Origin: Rhodococcus sp. ABRD24 | Lineage (GTDB): Bacteria; Actinomycetota; Actinomycetes; Mycobacteriales; Mycobacteriaceae | Reading direction: 5' to 3' | Assembly: GCF_004328705.1 (NCBI RefSeq) | Contig: NZ_CP035319.1 | Coordinates: 620,001-684,000, forward strand | Length of the DNA: 64,000 bases | In this document: piece by piece, positions 26,274-34,980 of the stretch | How the letters are laid out: every line of letters begins with the position of its first letter | Position numbering within the stretch: position 1 is the stretch's first letter | Notes under the pieces: model-generated | Told to the model about the DNA's origin: nothing | Seen by the model: the letters and a program-made list of their open reading frames with translations, nothing else | Database searches by the model: none | Program-made: the position numbers and the translations under genes

Positions 26274-27602
26274 ATGAGCGACCTTCACGAGCGTAGCCCT
26301 CGGAGCGAGACGAAACTTCTACGACTCGCTACCGCGGGCAGCGTCGACGACGGCAAGTCCACTCTCGTGGGCCGGCTGCTGTACGACACCAAGTCCGTTC
26401 TGGCCGATCAGATCGACGCCGTCACCCGCGCGTCGGTCGACAAGGGCCTGTCCACCCCCGACCTGTCGCTGCTCGTCGACGGCCTGCGCGCCGAGCGCGA
26501 GCAGGGCATCACGATCGACGTCGCGTACCGCTACTTCGCGACCCCGCGCCGCTCGTTCGTGCTCGCCGACACCCCGGGACACGTGCAGTACACCCGCAAC
26601 ACCGTCTCGGGTGCCTCCACCGCGCAGCTGGTGATCCTGCTGGTCGACGCACGCAAGGGCGTCATCTCGCAGACGCGTAAGCACGCCGCGGTGTTGGCGC
26701 TGCTCGGGGTTCCGCGACTGGTGCTGGCGGTCAACAAGATCGACCTCGTCGAGGATCCGGCGCAGGTGTTCGCCGACATCACCGCCGAGTTCCGTTCGCT
26801 GACCGGATCGCTCGGCTGGGACGACGCCGACGTCCAGGCGATCCCGGTGTCCGCGCTGCACGGCGACAACGTCGCCGTGGCGTCGGACAACACGCCGTAC
26901 TACGACGGGCCGACGCTGATCGAGCATCTCGAATCGGTACCCGTGGACAGCGACAACGAGGGTAAACACGCCGTGGGCCTGCGGTTCCCCGTGCAGTACG
27001 TGATCCGTCCGCGCACCGCCGAGTTCCCCGACTACCGCGGCTACGCCGGTCAGGTGGCGGCCGGTTCGGTGGTGCCCGGCGACGAGGTCGTTATCCTGCC
27101 GTCCGGTACCCGGACGACGGTCACCCGCATCGACACCGCCGACGGCGAACTCGACGTCGCGCACGCGGGCCGCAGTGTGACGCTGGTGCTCGCCGACGAC
27201 GTCGATGTCTCCCGCGGTGACACCATCGCGGCGCCCGCGGGCGCGCCGGAGCCGATCGACCAGTTCGACGCCACCGTGTGCTGGCTGGCCGAGAAGCCGC
27301 TGCGCCCGGGCACACGCCTGCTGCTCAAGCACGGCACCCGCACCACGCAGGCCATCGTCGGCGCCCTCGTCGAGCGTCTCGACGAGCAGGAACTGACGTC
27401 GGAGCTGAGCCCGGAGACGCTCGAGCTCAATGAGATCGGCAAGATCTCGGTGCGCGTTGCGGAACCGATCGTGGCCGACGACTACACGGTCAACCGACAC
27501 ACCGGCTGCTTCCTGCTGATCGACCCGGCCGGCGGCAACACGCTCGCTGCCGGTCTCGTCGGCGATGCGATAGCCGCAGTCGAACTCGGAGATCGGGTCT
27601 AG
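26274..27602 (+). CDS. cysN: Sulfate adenylyltransferase subunit 1 (GTPase)
   Basis: Regulatory GTPase subunit of ATP sulfurylase, 442 residues. G1 is GSVDDGKSTLVGR, G3 DTPGHVQYTRN and G4 NKIDLVEDP. They are followed by two EF-Tu-like beta-barrel domains. The protein ends shortly after the third domain, with no APS kinase (CysC) fusion of the kind found in CysNC proteins. The frame is open further 5' inside cysD, but MSDLHERSPRSETKLLRL at 26274 is the natural start. Confidence 0.95.
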   Translation: MSDLHERSPRSETKLLRLATAGSVDDGKSTLVGRLLYDTKSVLADQIDAVTRASVDKGLSTPDLSLLVDGLRAEREQGITIDVAYRYFATPRRSFVLADTPGHVQYTRNTVSGASTAQLVILLVDARKGVISQTRKHAAVLALLGVPRLVLAVNKIDLVEDPAQVFADITAEFRSLTGSLGWDDADVQAIPVSALHGDNVAVASDNTPYYDGPTLIEHLESVPVDSDNEGKHAVGLRFPVQYVIRPRTAEFPDYRGYAGQVAAGSVVPGDEVVILPSGTRTTVTRIDTADGELDVAHAGRSVTLVLADDVDVSRGDTIAAPAGAPEPIDQFDATVCWLAEKPLRPGTRLLLKHGTRTTQAIVGALVERLDEQELTSELSPETLELNEIGKISVRVAEPIVADDYTVNRHTGCFLLIDPAGGNTLAAGLVGDAIAAVELGDRV

Positions 27603-27605
27603 ATC

Positions 27606-28358
27606 ATGGCGCCGCTCATCGCCGTGGCGCACGGCAGCCGTGATCCCCGATCTGCTCGGGTCGTCACGGCTGCCGTGGCGGCGATCCGCGCCCGGCGGCC
27701 GGATCTCGACGTGCGGGTGTGCTTCCTCGATCTCAACGCACCGTCGGTGGATCAGGTGATCGACGCGGTTGCGACCGAGGGACATTCGACTGCGGTCGTG
27801 GTTCCCCTGCTACTGGGCAGTGCCTTTCACGCGCGGGTGGACCTGCCGGGAGTCCTCGCCGCCGCCCGCGCCCGGCACCCACAACTGGCGATCGTCCAGT
27901 CGAACGTCCTCGGCCACGACCACCGCCTGGTCGATGCAGTTCGGGACCGAATCGTCGCGATCGGGGTCGCCGCGGACGACACCCGGACCGGTGTCGTGCT
28001 GGCCGCGGTCGGCTCATCCGATCTCCGGGCGAACGATCGCACCCGCGCGCTGGCCGCCGTCCTCGCCGGGGACACCCGATGGGCGGAAACGACCGTTTGC
28101 TTCGTCACTTCCACCGAACCGAATGTCGGACAGGCGATCTCGCTACTGCGCTCGCGAGGAGTCGAGCGTATCGTGATCGCCCCATGGTTCCTGGCACCCG
28201 GCCGGCTGACCGACCGACTCGAGGCGGCAGCACTGCAGGCCGCACCCGACGTCGTGTTCTCCGAAACCATCGGCGCACACCCCCTTGTTGCTGACGTTGC
28301 CCTCGACCGCTACGACACCGCCGTGGTCGCGGCAGCCCGGACGCGACTCTCGGCGTAG
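27606..28358 (+). CDS. Sirohydrochlorin chelatase-like (CbiX/SirB) protein
   Basis: 250 residues. The N-terminus LIAVAHGSRDPRSARVV has the metal-binding His of type II chelatases. A second half, around VVLAAVGSSDLRAND and VIAPWFLAPGRLTDRL, indicates the two-lobed form. Located three bases after cysN; the most likely role is inserting iron into sirohydrochlorin to make siroheme for the sulfite reductase of the same operon. Equivalent to Rv2393 (che1). The metal is inferred from context. Confidence 0.85.
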   Translation: MAPLIAVAHGSRDPRSARVVTAAVAAIRARRPDLDVRVCFLDLNAPSVDQVIDAVATEGHSTAVVVPLLLGSAFHARVDLPGVLAAARARHPQLAIVQSNVLGHDHRLVDAVRDRIVAIGVAADDTRTGVVLAAVGSSDLRANDRTRALAAVLAGDTRWAETTVCFVTSTEPNVGQAISLLRSRGVERIVIAPWFLAPGRLTDRLEAAALQAAPDVVFSETIGAHPLVADVALDRYDTAVVAAARTRLSA

Positions 28359-28400
28359 GCTGCGTCGAAGCCGAACACGATTCCCGAGGATCACACTCCG

Positions 28401-28742
28401 TCAACTGGCGGGGTCGTAGTGGAACGCGCGCACCTCCTGCGCGCACCGGCAGGCAACAGCGATCTTGGCAGCCCATTCCAGTGCCGCCGCGTGGGAAGGC
28501 AACTCCAGTATCGCGTAGCCGCCTTCGAGCTGCTTCGTCTGCGGGTACGTGCCCTCGGTCACCGTGCCGTCCCCATCGACCAGGACGGGCGGAACGCTCT
28601 CGTCGATTGCGCCGCCGAACACCCAGACACCGGCCTCCTTCGCCTCCTCCACCATCGCGTGCGCAGCATCCGAAGCTGCCTGCAGATCCTCGCTGGAGAG
28701 GGCCATCGCGCCACTCGGGAACGAGATCAGGTACTTGGTCAT
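28401..28742 (-). CDS. YCII/DGPF-domain protein
   Basis: 113 residues beginning MTKYLISFPSGAMALSSEDL, with the dimeric alpha-beta barrel pattern of YciI-related proteins (GGAIDES ... EGGYAILELPS ... ALEWAAKIAVAC). The catalytic role is unknown. Its ATG overlaps the stop of the preceding helix-hairpin-helix gene, so the two are co-expressed. Confidence 0.75.
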   Translation of the reverse strand: MTKYLISFPSGAMALSSEDLQAASDAAHAMVEEAKEAGVWVFGGAIDESVPPVLVDGDGTVTEGTYPQTKQLEGGYAILELPSHAAALEWAAKIAVACRCAQEVRAFHYDPAS

Positions 28743-28978
28743 GGCGTCGTCCCCTGGAAGTCTTCGACCCGGAAGCCCAGGCCTCGCTCGCCGAGCGATT
28801 CGGTGAGCACCCGGATCGCCTTGGGCCCCAGTCCGTGAAGGGCGAGCAACTCCTTCGCCGAGTGACGAGAGACGGCGGCGAGCGTGGTGATGCCAGCCTG
28901 CTCGAGCGCGCGGGTGGCCGGGCGCCCGATCCCGGAGGGAAGGTCGCCGCCGCCTGCACGATCACGGGGTGAGGTCAT
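28739..28978 (-). CDS. Small helix-hairpin-helix protein
   Basis: 79 residues from the ATG at 28978 (MTSPRDRAGGG); an ATG three codons earlier is possible. The body, GIGRPATRALEQAGITTLAAVSRHSAKELLALHGLGPKAIRVL, is one helix-hairpin-helix unit of the kind found in small pathogenicity-unrelated TfoX-C-like or RNA-polymerase-alpha-C-like proteins. It may bind nucleic acid non-specifically. Coupled to the YciI-like gene. Confidence 0.72.
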   Translation of the reverse strand: MTSPRDRAGGGDLPSGIGRPATRALEQAGITTLAAVSRHSAKELLALHGLGPKAIRVLTESLGERGLGFRVEDFQGTTP

Positions 28979-29129
28979 GCAAGCCATAGTAGGGAGCCGT
29001 AGACGTGGCGTCGACCACAGCCCGGAACAGGACACGACCGATGGCGCCGCGCACATACACTCCAGCAGATCTCCGCGCCGCCCTGACCGTCGCACAGCGT
29101 CAGACTTCGCAGCGTCTGCCGCGAATGAA

Positions 29130-29204
29130 TCGACAAGAAATGCATGTCGACATATTCATATTCGGAGCATTGTATTTGTCGTTCGGAATAGAACCCTGCA
29201 TAGT
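29130..29204 (+). promoter_or_regulatory. Promoter region of the 42-residue protein gene
   Basis: The 323-bp gap before the small gene contains an unusually AT-rich patch. TTGTCG (29176-29181), 17 bp and CATAGT (29199-29204) make a good sigma-A-type promoter and would give a leader of about 90 bases. Upstream is a dyad TCGACA-N9-TGTCGA (29130-29150) that could be an operator. No other gene is seen in the gap. Confidence 0.6.
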
Positions 29205-29301
29205 TCCGGTGTGCGGGCGCACCGGCCCGCCTGTTCCGCACGACAGAGGCGGCCGACCAGTCGTGAATCCTGGAACACCCAACGAAAGAAGGACTACTGC
29301 A

Positions 29302-29430
29302 ATGGGTTCTGCCGATCTCGCCCCCTACCTCGAATTCGTCGTCGACTTCGCCGACGCGACGTCCGACCTGTTCACGGCTTTGGGATTCTTCGCCGGCTCA
29401 CTGGAAATCGTCGGCCAGTTGCTCGGCTGA
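29302..29430 (+). CDS. 42-residue acidic amphipathic protein
   Basis: Starts MGSADLAPYLEFVVDFADAT and ends EIVGQLLG. It has six acidic residues and no Lys or Arg, one Pro, and a repeating hydrophobic spacing suitable for an amphipathic or membrane-inserted helix. AGAAGGA lies at good distance from the ATG. The gene has its own promoter and a strong hairpin after the stop, so it is probably a well-expressed single gene. Size, charge and the terminal LLG recall the small alpha-helical cell-wall channel proteins PorA/PorH of corynebacteria, but no real homology could be shown by eye. Function unknown. Confidence 0.72.
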   Translation: MGSADLAPYLEFVVDFADATSDLFTALGFFAGSLEIVGQLLG

Positions 29431-29440
29431 CGCTGATGTG

Positions 29441-29472
29441 ACGAAGTGGCGCTCGCGCGGGCCCCACTTCGT
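29441..29472 (+). terminator. Hairpin terminator after the 42-residue gene
   Basis: Stem ACGAAGTGG/CCACTTCGT (9 bp) starting ten bases after the stop, enclosing a GC-rich loop; followed by T-poor sequence. Confidence 0.7.
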
Positions 29473-29554
29473 TGCACCCAGCCGGGCGGACACTCACCCG
29501 TCGCGAGTTGAATTGCCGCACGAACACCGCTACCGCAAACCTATTCTCGTCGAC

Positions 29555-30856
29555 ATGAAGCCAACTCTCCGCCGACCACGTCCCCGGGTCGGCGCCGCGG
29601 CCCTCATCCTCACCGCGACGACATCACTCCTGCTCACCAGCGCGACCGCTCCGGCGTCCGCCACCGGCCTCGTGCTCCCGAATCCGGGATCGAGCATCGA
29701 CGATCCATGGGAGCTTCAGACAGTCGCACGTGCGGCATCTGAGGTCGTCGGCCACGTTGCGCCCGGCATGTCGATCGCCATCGTCAAGCGCAACCCGAGC
29801 AAGCCCGACGAGGCGATCACCACCACCTACCACTTCGGGATGGCGGACAAGGAGAACAAGCGCCGCGTCGGGCCGCTGACCCAGTTCGAGATCGCCTCGG
29901 AGACCAAGACGTTCACCGCCGCACTCCTGGCGAAGCGGGTCACGGGCGGCCAGGCTCAACTCGAGGACCTGGCCCAGGATTACGAGGATGACGTCACGTT
30001 CCCGACGATGGACGGATCCGCCATCACGCTCGGGGACCTGGTCACCCACCGATCGGGACTCGGCGACGACCCGGGAAACCTCGACGCGGGTTGCCCTGGC
30101 GGCGGTGCCCACCAATGCAAGGATGCGATGGCGCTGTACAACCGAACCCTCCTCTGGGAGGGCCTCGAGGCGCCCGGCGCGCTCGTGAACACCCCGGGAT
30201 CGACCTGGCTCTATTCCGACTTCGCGTTCGGCACGCTCGGCACCTTGTTGGCCGACGCCTTCGAGCCCGGACAGACCGAGCCACCGTTCGCTCAGGTTGT
30301 CCAGCGCGAACTGACCGATCCGCTCGGTATGACATCGACCGTCATCGAAACGCAGACACCGAATCTGGCTCGGCCGTACAGGAAGGGCGCCCCCGCCGAC
30401 TTCTGGAACAACACCGGGGCACTCGCCGGCGGCGGCGGACTGATCAGCACCGTGTCCGATATGGCGAAGTGGATCGCCGCCACGCTCGGCTACGGCGACG
30501 GTCCGCTCGTCCCGGTACTGCAGTCGATGCTGAACCCGATCCCCGGGGCGACATGGTCGCAGGCGCCACAAATGCAGATGGGTATGGCGTGGCAGTTGTA
30601 TCCGCCGCAGAACGGCATCTCGTACCCCTACGCGTACAAGAACGGCGCCGCCGCCGGCAGCACCAGCGCCACCTACCTCCTGCCCTCCGAAGGCTGGGGT
30701 GTGACAGTATTCGCGAACGGCAACGACAAGCGTCCCGACGGCCAGGACAACCCGGCAACCGATCGCCTCGCCTTCGAACTGATGCGGGAATTGGCTCCCG
30801 GGTACCCGGGACCCGAGACCGGCACCTCGCTGTCGTCGGGCTCGACCGGATCCTGA
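29555..30856 (+). CDS. Secreted beta-lactamase-family serine hydrolase
   Basis: 433 residues with a signal peptide (basic MKPTLRRPRPRVG, hydrophobic core, cleavage near ASA-TG). It has the class C beta-lactamase/DD-peptidase fold. The SxxK motif is SETK in FEIASETKTFTAALL. HRSGLGDDPG follows and YSDF takes the place of the YxN motif. Likely an exported D-alanyl-D-alanine carboxypeptidase, esterase or EstB-like enzyme; the substrate is unknown. The C-terminal GTSLSSGSTGS tail is low-complexity. Confidence 0.85.
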   Translation: MKPTLRRPRPRVGAAALILTATTSLLLTSATAPASATGLVLPNPGSSIDDPWELQTVARAASEVVGHVAPGMSIAIVKRNPSKPDEAITTTYHFGMADKENKRRVGPLTQFEIASETKTFTAALLAKRVTGGQAQLEDLAQDYEDDVTFPTMDGSAITLGDLVTHRSGLGDDPGNLDAGCPGGGAHQCKDAMALYNRTLLWEGLEAPGALVNTPGSTWLYSDFAFGTLGTLLADAFEPGQTEPPFAQVVQRELTDPLGMTSTVIETQTPNLARPYRKGAPADFWNNTGALAGGGGLISTVSDMAKWIAATLGYGDGPLVPVLQSMLNPIPGATWSQAPQMQMGMAWQLYPPQNGISYPYAYKNGAAAGSTSATYLLPSEGWGVTVFANGNDKRPDGQDNPATDRLAFELMRELAPGYPGPETGTSLSSGSTGS

Positions 30857-30875
30857 TCAACCCGCACACGTCGAT

Positions 30876-30902
30876 GCCCGGCCCCGCGTCGCGAGGCCGG
30901 GC
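30876..30902. terminator. Hairpin terminator between serine hydrolase and cysA
   Basis: Stem GCCCGGCC/GGCCGGGC (8 bp) with an 11-base loop between converging stops. Confidence 0.6.
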
Positions 30903-30918
30903 CTTCGGTCGCGGCGAT

Positions 30919-31866
30919 CTACGAGGTGATATCGGAGGGCCGCACGTACACGGTCTCCCCCTCCCGCAGGCCGAGACTCTCGGCGTCGCTACGAGTGATC
31001 TGCGCCGACAGCTCCTGCGCGCCGGTCTTCGGCTGCAGCTCCACCCGAACCTCGAAACCGAGGTGCACGACGCGGGACACCGTGGCCGCGAACGACTGCG
31101 GCAGCTGGGTGCGCTCGAGCCGCAGATCGTGCGGGCGCACCAGCTGACCGTTGAGCCGGGCGACGGGCCCGAGGAACGACATCACGAAATCGTTTGCCGG
31201 GGTGTCGTACAGCTCCTGCGGCGTGCCGACCTGTTCGATCCGCCCCTTGTTGAGCACCGCGATCCGGTCGGCGACGTCGAGCGCCTCCTCCTGGTCGTGA
31301 GTGACCAGCACGGTGGTCACGTGGACCTCGTCGTGCAGACGCCTCAGCCAGGTCCGCAGATCGTCGCGGACCTTCGCGTCGAGGGCACCGAACGGTTCGT
31401 CGAGCAACAGCACCTGAGGATCGACGGCCAGCGCACGGGCGAGTGCCATGCGCTGGCGCTGACCGCCCGACAACTGCGCCGGATAGCGGTGCTGAAATCC
31501 GTCGAGTCCGACGATCTCGAGCAGGTCGTCGACCTTCTTCGCGATTTCCGCCTTGGGGCGCTTGCGGATCTTGAGACCGAATGCGACGTTGTCGCGCACC
31601 GTCATGTGCTTGAAAGCTGCATAGTGCTGGAACACGAAACCGATGTCGCGCTTCTGCGGCGGCACCCCGGTGACGTCCTTTCCGCCGATCGTGATGGTGC
31701 CCGAATCGGGATGCTCGAGACCCGCGATCGAACGCAGCAGAGTCGACTTGCCGGAGCCACTGGGCCCCAGCAGCGCCGTCAGCGAACCCGAGGGGATCTC
31801 GAGGGTGACGTCGTCGAGCGCGGCGAAATCGCCGTAGTTCTTGCGCGCCCCGGTCACGGTAATCAT
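30919..31866 (-). CDS. cysA: Sulfate/thiosulfate ABC transporter ATPase CysA
   Basis: Energises sulfate import. 315 residues: Walker [11 protein letters not shown]-loop FVFQHYAAF, signature [15 protein letters not shown], Walker [16 protein letters not shown] and the switch His in [10 protein letters not shown] short C-terminal TOBE-like domain follows ([10 protein letters not shown]). Last of the subI-cysT-cysW-cysA operon; its ATG overlaps the cysW stop. Confidence 0.95.
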   Translation of the reverse strand: MITVTGARKNYGDFAALDDVTLEIPSGSLTALLGPSGSGKSTLLRSIAGLEHPDSGTITIGGKDVTGVPPQKRDIGFVFQHYAAFKHMTVRDNVAFGLKIRKRPKAEIAKKVDDLLEIVGLDGFQHRYPAQLSGGQRQRMALARALAVDPQVLLLDEPFGALDAKVRDDLRTWLRRLHDEVHVTTVLVTHDQEEALDVADRIAVLNKGRIEQVGTPQELYDTPANDFVMSFLGPVARLNGQLVRPHDLRLERTQLPQSFAATVSRVVHLGFEVRVELQPKTGAQELSAQITRSDAESLGLREGETVYVRPSDITS

Positions 31867-32669
31867 GTCGTGCTCCTCTTGCGGTCGAGCAGAGTCATCA
31901 GCAGCAGGGTCAGCAACGCAATCGACATCAGCAGTGTCGCGGCGGCGTACGCCCCGAAGGCGTTGTGGTCGTCGATGTATCGAGAGTGCACAAGCAGTGT
32001 CAGGGTCTGCGACTGCCCGGGGATACCGGACGAGACCATGATGACCGCACCGAACTCACCGAGCGCGCGGGCCACGGTGAGGACGACACCGTACGTCAGC
32101 CCCCAGCGGATCGCGGGCAGCGTGATCCGCGAGAACGTCTGCCACTTCGACGCGCCCAGGGTGGCCGCGGCCTGTTCCTGTTCGTCGCCGATCTCGTGCA
32201 ACACCGGTTCCACCTCGCGCACCACGAACGGCAGCGTCACGAAGATCGTCGCGATCACCATGCCGGGCAACCCGAAGATCACTGTGAATCCGAAGGATTC
32301 CAGGCCGCCGAACCAGCCGTTCGCGCCCCACAGCAGGATCAACGACACTCCCACCACGATCGGCGACACCGCGAACGGCAGATCCACCACCGACTGCAGC
32401 AGCCCCCGGCCCGGGAAACGACCGCGAACCAGCGCAAGTGCCGTGACGATGCCGAACACGACGTTGACCGGCACGACGATCGCGACGATGAGAAGTGACA
32501 GGTTGAGCGCCGAGATCGCGGCCGGGGTACTGATCGCCTGGTAGAACGCGATGAAGCCGTTCTCGAATGTGCGGTACAGGATCACGCCGATCGGCACGAT
32601 CAGGAGCACGAACAGGTACCCGAGAACGAAGGTGCGCAGACTGATCCGCGCCCACGGGGAGATCTTCAC
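31863..32669 (-). CDS. cysW: Sulfate ABC transporter permease CysW
   Basis: 268 residues, six membrane segments. The EAA-type loop reads [23 protein letters not shown]. Forms the membrane channel with CysT. ATGA overlaps with both cysT upstream and cysA downstream, so the three are coupled. Confidence 0.94.
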   Translation of the reverse strand: MKISPWARISLRTFVLGYLFVLLIVPIGVILYRTFENGFIAFYQAISTPAAISALNLSLLIVAIVVPVNVVFGIVTALALVRGRFPGRGLLQSVVDLPFAVSPIVVGVSLILLWGANGWFGGLESFGFTVIFGLPGMVIATIFVTLPFVVREVEPVLHEIGDEQEQAAATLGASKWQTFSRITLPAIRWGLTYGVVLTVARALGEFGAVIMVSSGIPGQSQTLTLLVHSRYIDDHNAFGAYAAATLLMSIALLTLLLMTLLDRKRSTT

Positions 32670-33499
32670 TGAGCCTGCTCCTCTCGGCGCTGGTTGCGCG
32701 CCGCGAAGACACGCAGCACGAACAGGGTCGCGAACGCTATCGCCAGCAGGGCCACCGACACCGCGGCAGCGCTGACCGGCCGGTCGATCTCGATCTGCTG
32801 CTGAATGTACTGCGATGCCACTTGTGTCTCCCGCGGGATGTTGCCGCCGATCAGAACCACCGAGCCGTACTCGCCGATCGCGCGTGCGAATGCCAGACCC
32901 GCACCGCCGATGACCGCTGGCGCCAGGGTCGGGAGCACCACGCGACGAAAGATCGTCCAGTTGTCGGCGCCGAGCGAGGCTGCCGCCTCCTCGACCTCAC
33001 GGTCCGCCTCGATCAGTACCGGCTGCACCGACCGGACGACGAACGGCAGGGTGACGAACGCGAGCGCCACGATCAGACCCGGCTGGGTCGCGTTGAGATG
33101 CACATCGATCGGGCTCTGCGGGCCGTACAGCGACAACAGCACAATACTGGCGACGATCGTGGGTAGCGCGAACGGAAGATCGATCAGCGCGTTGATGATT
33201 CGCTTGCCCGGGAACTCGTCCCGCACCAGCACCCACGCAATCATCGTGCCCATCACCACGTTGATCAGCGCGACGATCACCGACACGATGATCGTCACCC
33301 GCAGCGACGCCAGGGCGCCGGGCGCGGTGACCGCGTCCCAGAAGCCACTGACGCCGTCCTCGAACGAGGTGACGGTGAGTGCCGCCAGGGGCAGCAGCAC
33401 GATGACGCTGAGCCACAGCGCGGCGATACCGATGCCGAGAGGGCCGACGGTCCCGGTGACGGCCAACCAGTTCCTGCGGCGGGTCGAGGTCGTCGACAT
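32666..33499 (-). CDS. cysT: Sulfate ABC transporter permease CysT
   Basis: 277 residues, six membrane segments. The EAA loop is EEAASLGADNWTIFRRVVLPTLAPA. Partner of CysW. The ATG follows the stop of the binding-protein gene without any gap (TAGATG). Confidence 0.94.
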   Translation of the reverse strand: MSTTSTRRRNWLAVTGTVGPLGIGIAALWLSVIVLLPLAALTVTSFEDGVSGFWDAVTAPGALASLRVTIIVSVIVALINVVMGTMIAWVLVRDEFPGKRIINALIDLPFALPTIVASIVLLSLYGPQSPIDVHLNATQPGLIVALAFVTLPFVVRSVQPVLIEADREVEEAAASLGADNWTIFRRVVLPTLAPAVIGGAGLAFARAIGEYGSVVLIGGNIPRETQVASQYIQQQIEIDRPVSAAAVSVALLAIAFATLFVLRVFAARNQRREEQAQ

Positions 33500-34534
33500 C
33501 TACTTCGTCGCGTTGTCGTAGATCGCGGCGATGCTGCCACTGCCCTGCTTGAACAGTTCCTGGTCGACGACGGTCCAGCCGCCCAGGTCCGCGATTGTCC
33601 ACAGCGTCTGCGGCTGGGGGAAGTCCGCGGCGAATTCCTTCGCGACGGCCGGGTCGACGGGCCGGAAGCCGGCCTCTGCCCACAGCCTCTGGGCCTCTGG
33701 TGTGTAGAGGTAGTCACGGAAGGCGGTGGCCTTGGCGGCGTTGGGGCTGTTCGAGATCACCGCGACCGGGTTCTCGATCTTGAACGTGGCCGGCGGGGTG
33801 ACGTGCTCCACCGGATCGCCGTTGCGCTCGGTGAACAGCGCCTCGTTCTCGTAGCTCAGGAGCACGTCGCCGGTGCCCTGAAGGAACGCCTCGGTGGCCT
33901 CACGGCCGGACTTCGGCTGCACCTTGACGTGCTCGCCGACGAGTTTGTCGAGGTAATCGAGGCCGGCCTGTGGGTTCTTGCCGCCGTCGCTCTTGGCGGC
34001 ATAGGGCGCCAACAGGTTCCACTTCGCCGAACCGGAGCTGAACGGGTTGGGGGTGACGACCTCGATGCCGGGCGCGAGCAGGTCGTCCCAGTCCTTGATC
34101 CCCTTCGGGTTGCCCTCGCGCACAACGATGGTCACGACCGAGCCGAACGGGATTCCGTCGTAGGCGTCCTGATTCCAGGTCTCGTCGACCAGCCCCGCAT
34201 CGACCAGACGGGTGATGTCGGGCTCGACCGAGAAGTTCACGAAGTCGGCCTGCGCGCCGTCCTTCACCTTGCGCGACTGATCTCCCGAGGGGCCGTAGGA
34301 CGGATCGAAGCGTACGCCCGCGCCTTCCTCCGTCTCGGCGAACGCCGCGGTGACCTTGTCGAATCCAGGCTTCGGAACCGCGTAGGCGAACAGGTTGATC
34401 GTTCCACCGCTACCGTCCGCACTGGTGTCCGCGCCACCCGCGACATCGCTCGAACCGCCGCTGCACGCAGTCAGGGCTACCGCACCAATGGTGGCGAGTG
34501 CTGTCACAAACAGGCGGGAACGAGGTTGCTTCAT
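33500..34534 (-). CDS. subI: Sulfate-binding lipoprotein SubI
   Basis: Extracytoplasmic sulfate-binding component, 344 residues. The signal sequence ends in the lipobox ALTAC at about residue 24, so it is a lipid-anchored protein. The mature part is a type II periplasmic-binding fold with sulfate family blocks such as DFVNFSVEPDITRLV, NPFSSGSAKWNLL and LLSYENEALF. First structural gene of the operon, 214 bases after a short leader ORF. Confidence 0.94.
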   Translation of the reverse strand: MKQPRSRLFVTALATIGAVALTACSGGSSDVAGGADTSADGSGGTINLFAYAVPKPGFDKVTAAFAETEEGAGVRFDPSYGPSGDQSRKVKDGAQADFVNFSVEPDITRLVDAGLVDETWNQDAYDGIPFGSVVTIVVREGNPKGIKDWDDLLAPGIEVVTPNPFSSGSAKWNLLAPYAAKSDGGKNPQAGLDYLDKLVGEHVKVQPKSGREATEAFLQGTGDVLLSYENEALFTERNGDPVEHVTPPATFKIENPVAVISNSPNAAKATAFRDYLYTPEAQRLWAEAGFRPVDPAVAKEFAADFPQPQTLWTIADLGGWTVVDQELFKQGSGSIAAIYDNATK

Positions 34535-34651
34535 AGCGGATACCTTCCTACAGAGCTGGCTGACGCAGAAGAGTTCATGCGGAATCGACCCGGCAATGCG
34601 GGTCTACGGCGGAGAGAGCCTGGAGAGTGGCGTTCAGGAAACTTCGATCGG

Positions 34652-34704
34652 GCCCGGCACGGAATCCCGGACAGGCGTCCCTTGAAGGACAGACCGCGCC
34701 GGGC
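34652..34704 (-). promoter_or_regulatory. Candidate attenuator structure before subI
   Basis: Outer arms GCCCGGC (34652-34658) and GCCGGGC (34698-34704) enclose shorter competing dyads (GGAC-N4-GTCC; GTCC-N6-GGAC). It lies between the Cys-ending leader ORF and subI on the transcribed strand. Alternative folds of this kind would suit attenuation; not computed. Confidence 0.4.
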
Positions 34705-34748
34705 AGCGGGAAGCTCAGGCTACGAGTGAGCGAACACCGAAACAGAGA

Positions 34749-34823
34749 TCAACAACAGTAGATGTCGGCGACTGCGAGCCGACCGACAGCAATCAACGCC
34801 AATTCATGGCGGACCCGGTGCAC
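34749..34823 (-). CDS. Leader peptide ending Cys-Cys, before the sulfate transporter operon
   Basis: A 24-codon ORF from a GTG at 34823, beginning MHRVRHELALIAV and ending GRLAVADIYCC, so the last two codons before the stop are both TGT (Cys). The overall pattern (basic start, 'LAV-D' block, terminal Cys) resembles the leader peptide before sirA and the short 'putative leader peptide' ORFs known before sulfur genes of actinobacteria. No Shine-Dalgarno is visible, which would fit leaderless initiation. Proposed as a cysteine-responsive attenuator for subI-cysTWA. Confidence 0.65.
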   Translation of the reverse strand: MHRVRHELALIAVGRLAVADIYCC

Positions 34824-34902
34824 GGTGACTACAGACACGCGGCAAACCTTAGCAGAGCATCGAACTGCGCTCCGAATCGCCGAATCATCCCGGTCCGGAG
34901 CG

Positions 34903-34980
34903 TCAGCGGGTGAAGAACCAGGCGATGACGACAAGGATGAGCAGCGCGATCAGCGCAATCGTCACGCGTGAGCGCGGCAT
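34903..34980 (-). CDS. 25-residue single-membrane-segment protein
   Basis: Reads MPRSRVTIALIALLILVVIAW with a short charged end: a basic N-terminus and one complete membrane helix. GGTGGAGGG precedes the ATG, which overlaps the stop of the 74-residue gene (TGATG). Coupling and the Shine-Dalgarno support real translation. Function unknown; perhaps a partner of the larger small membrane protein. Confidence 0.62.
   Translation of the reverse strand: MPRSRVTIALIALLILVVIAWFFTR

Noticed and set aside
30091..32544. 817-codon frame across the serine hydrolase and cysA/cysW
   Set aside because: Crosses three well-supported genes on both strands; Arg/Pro/His-rich shadow.
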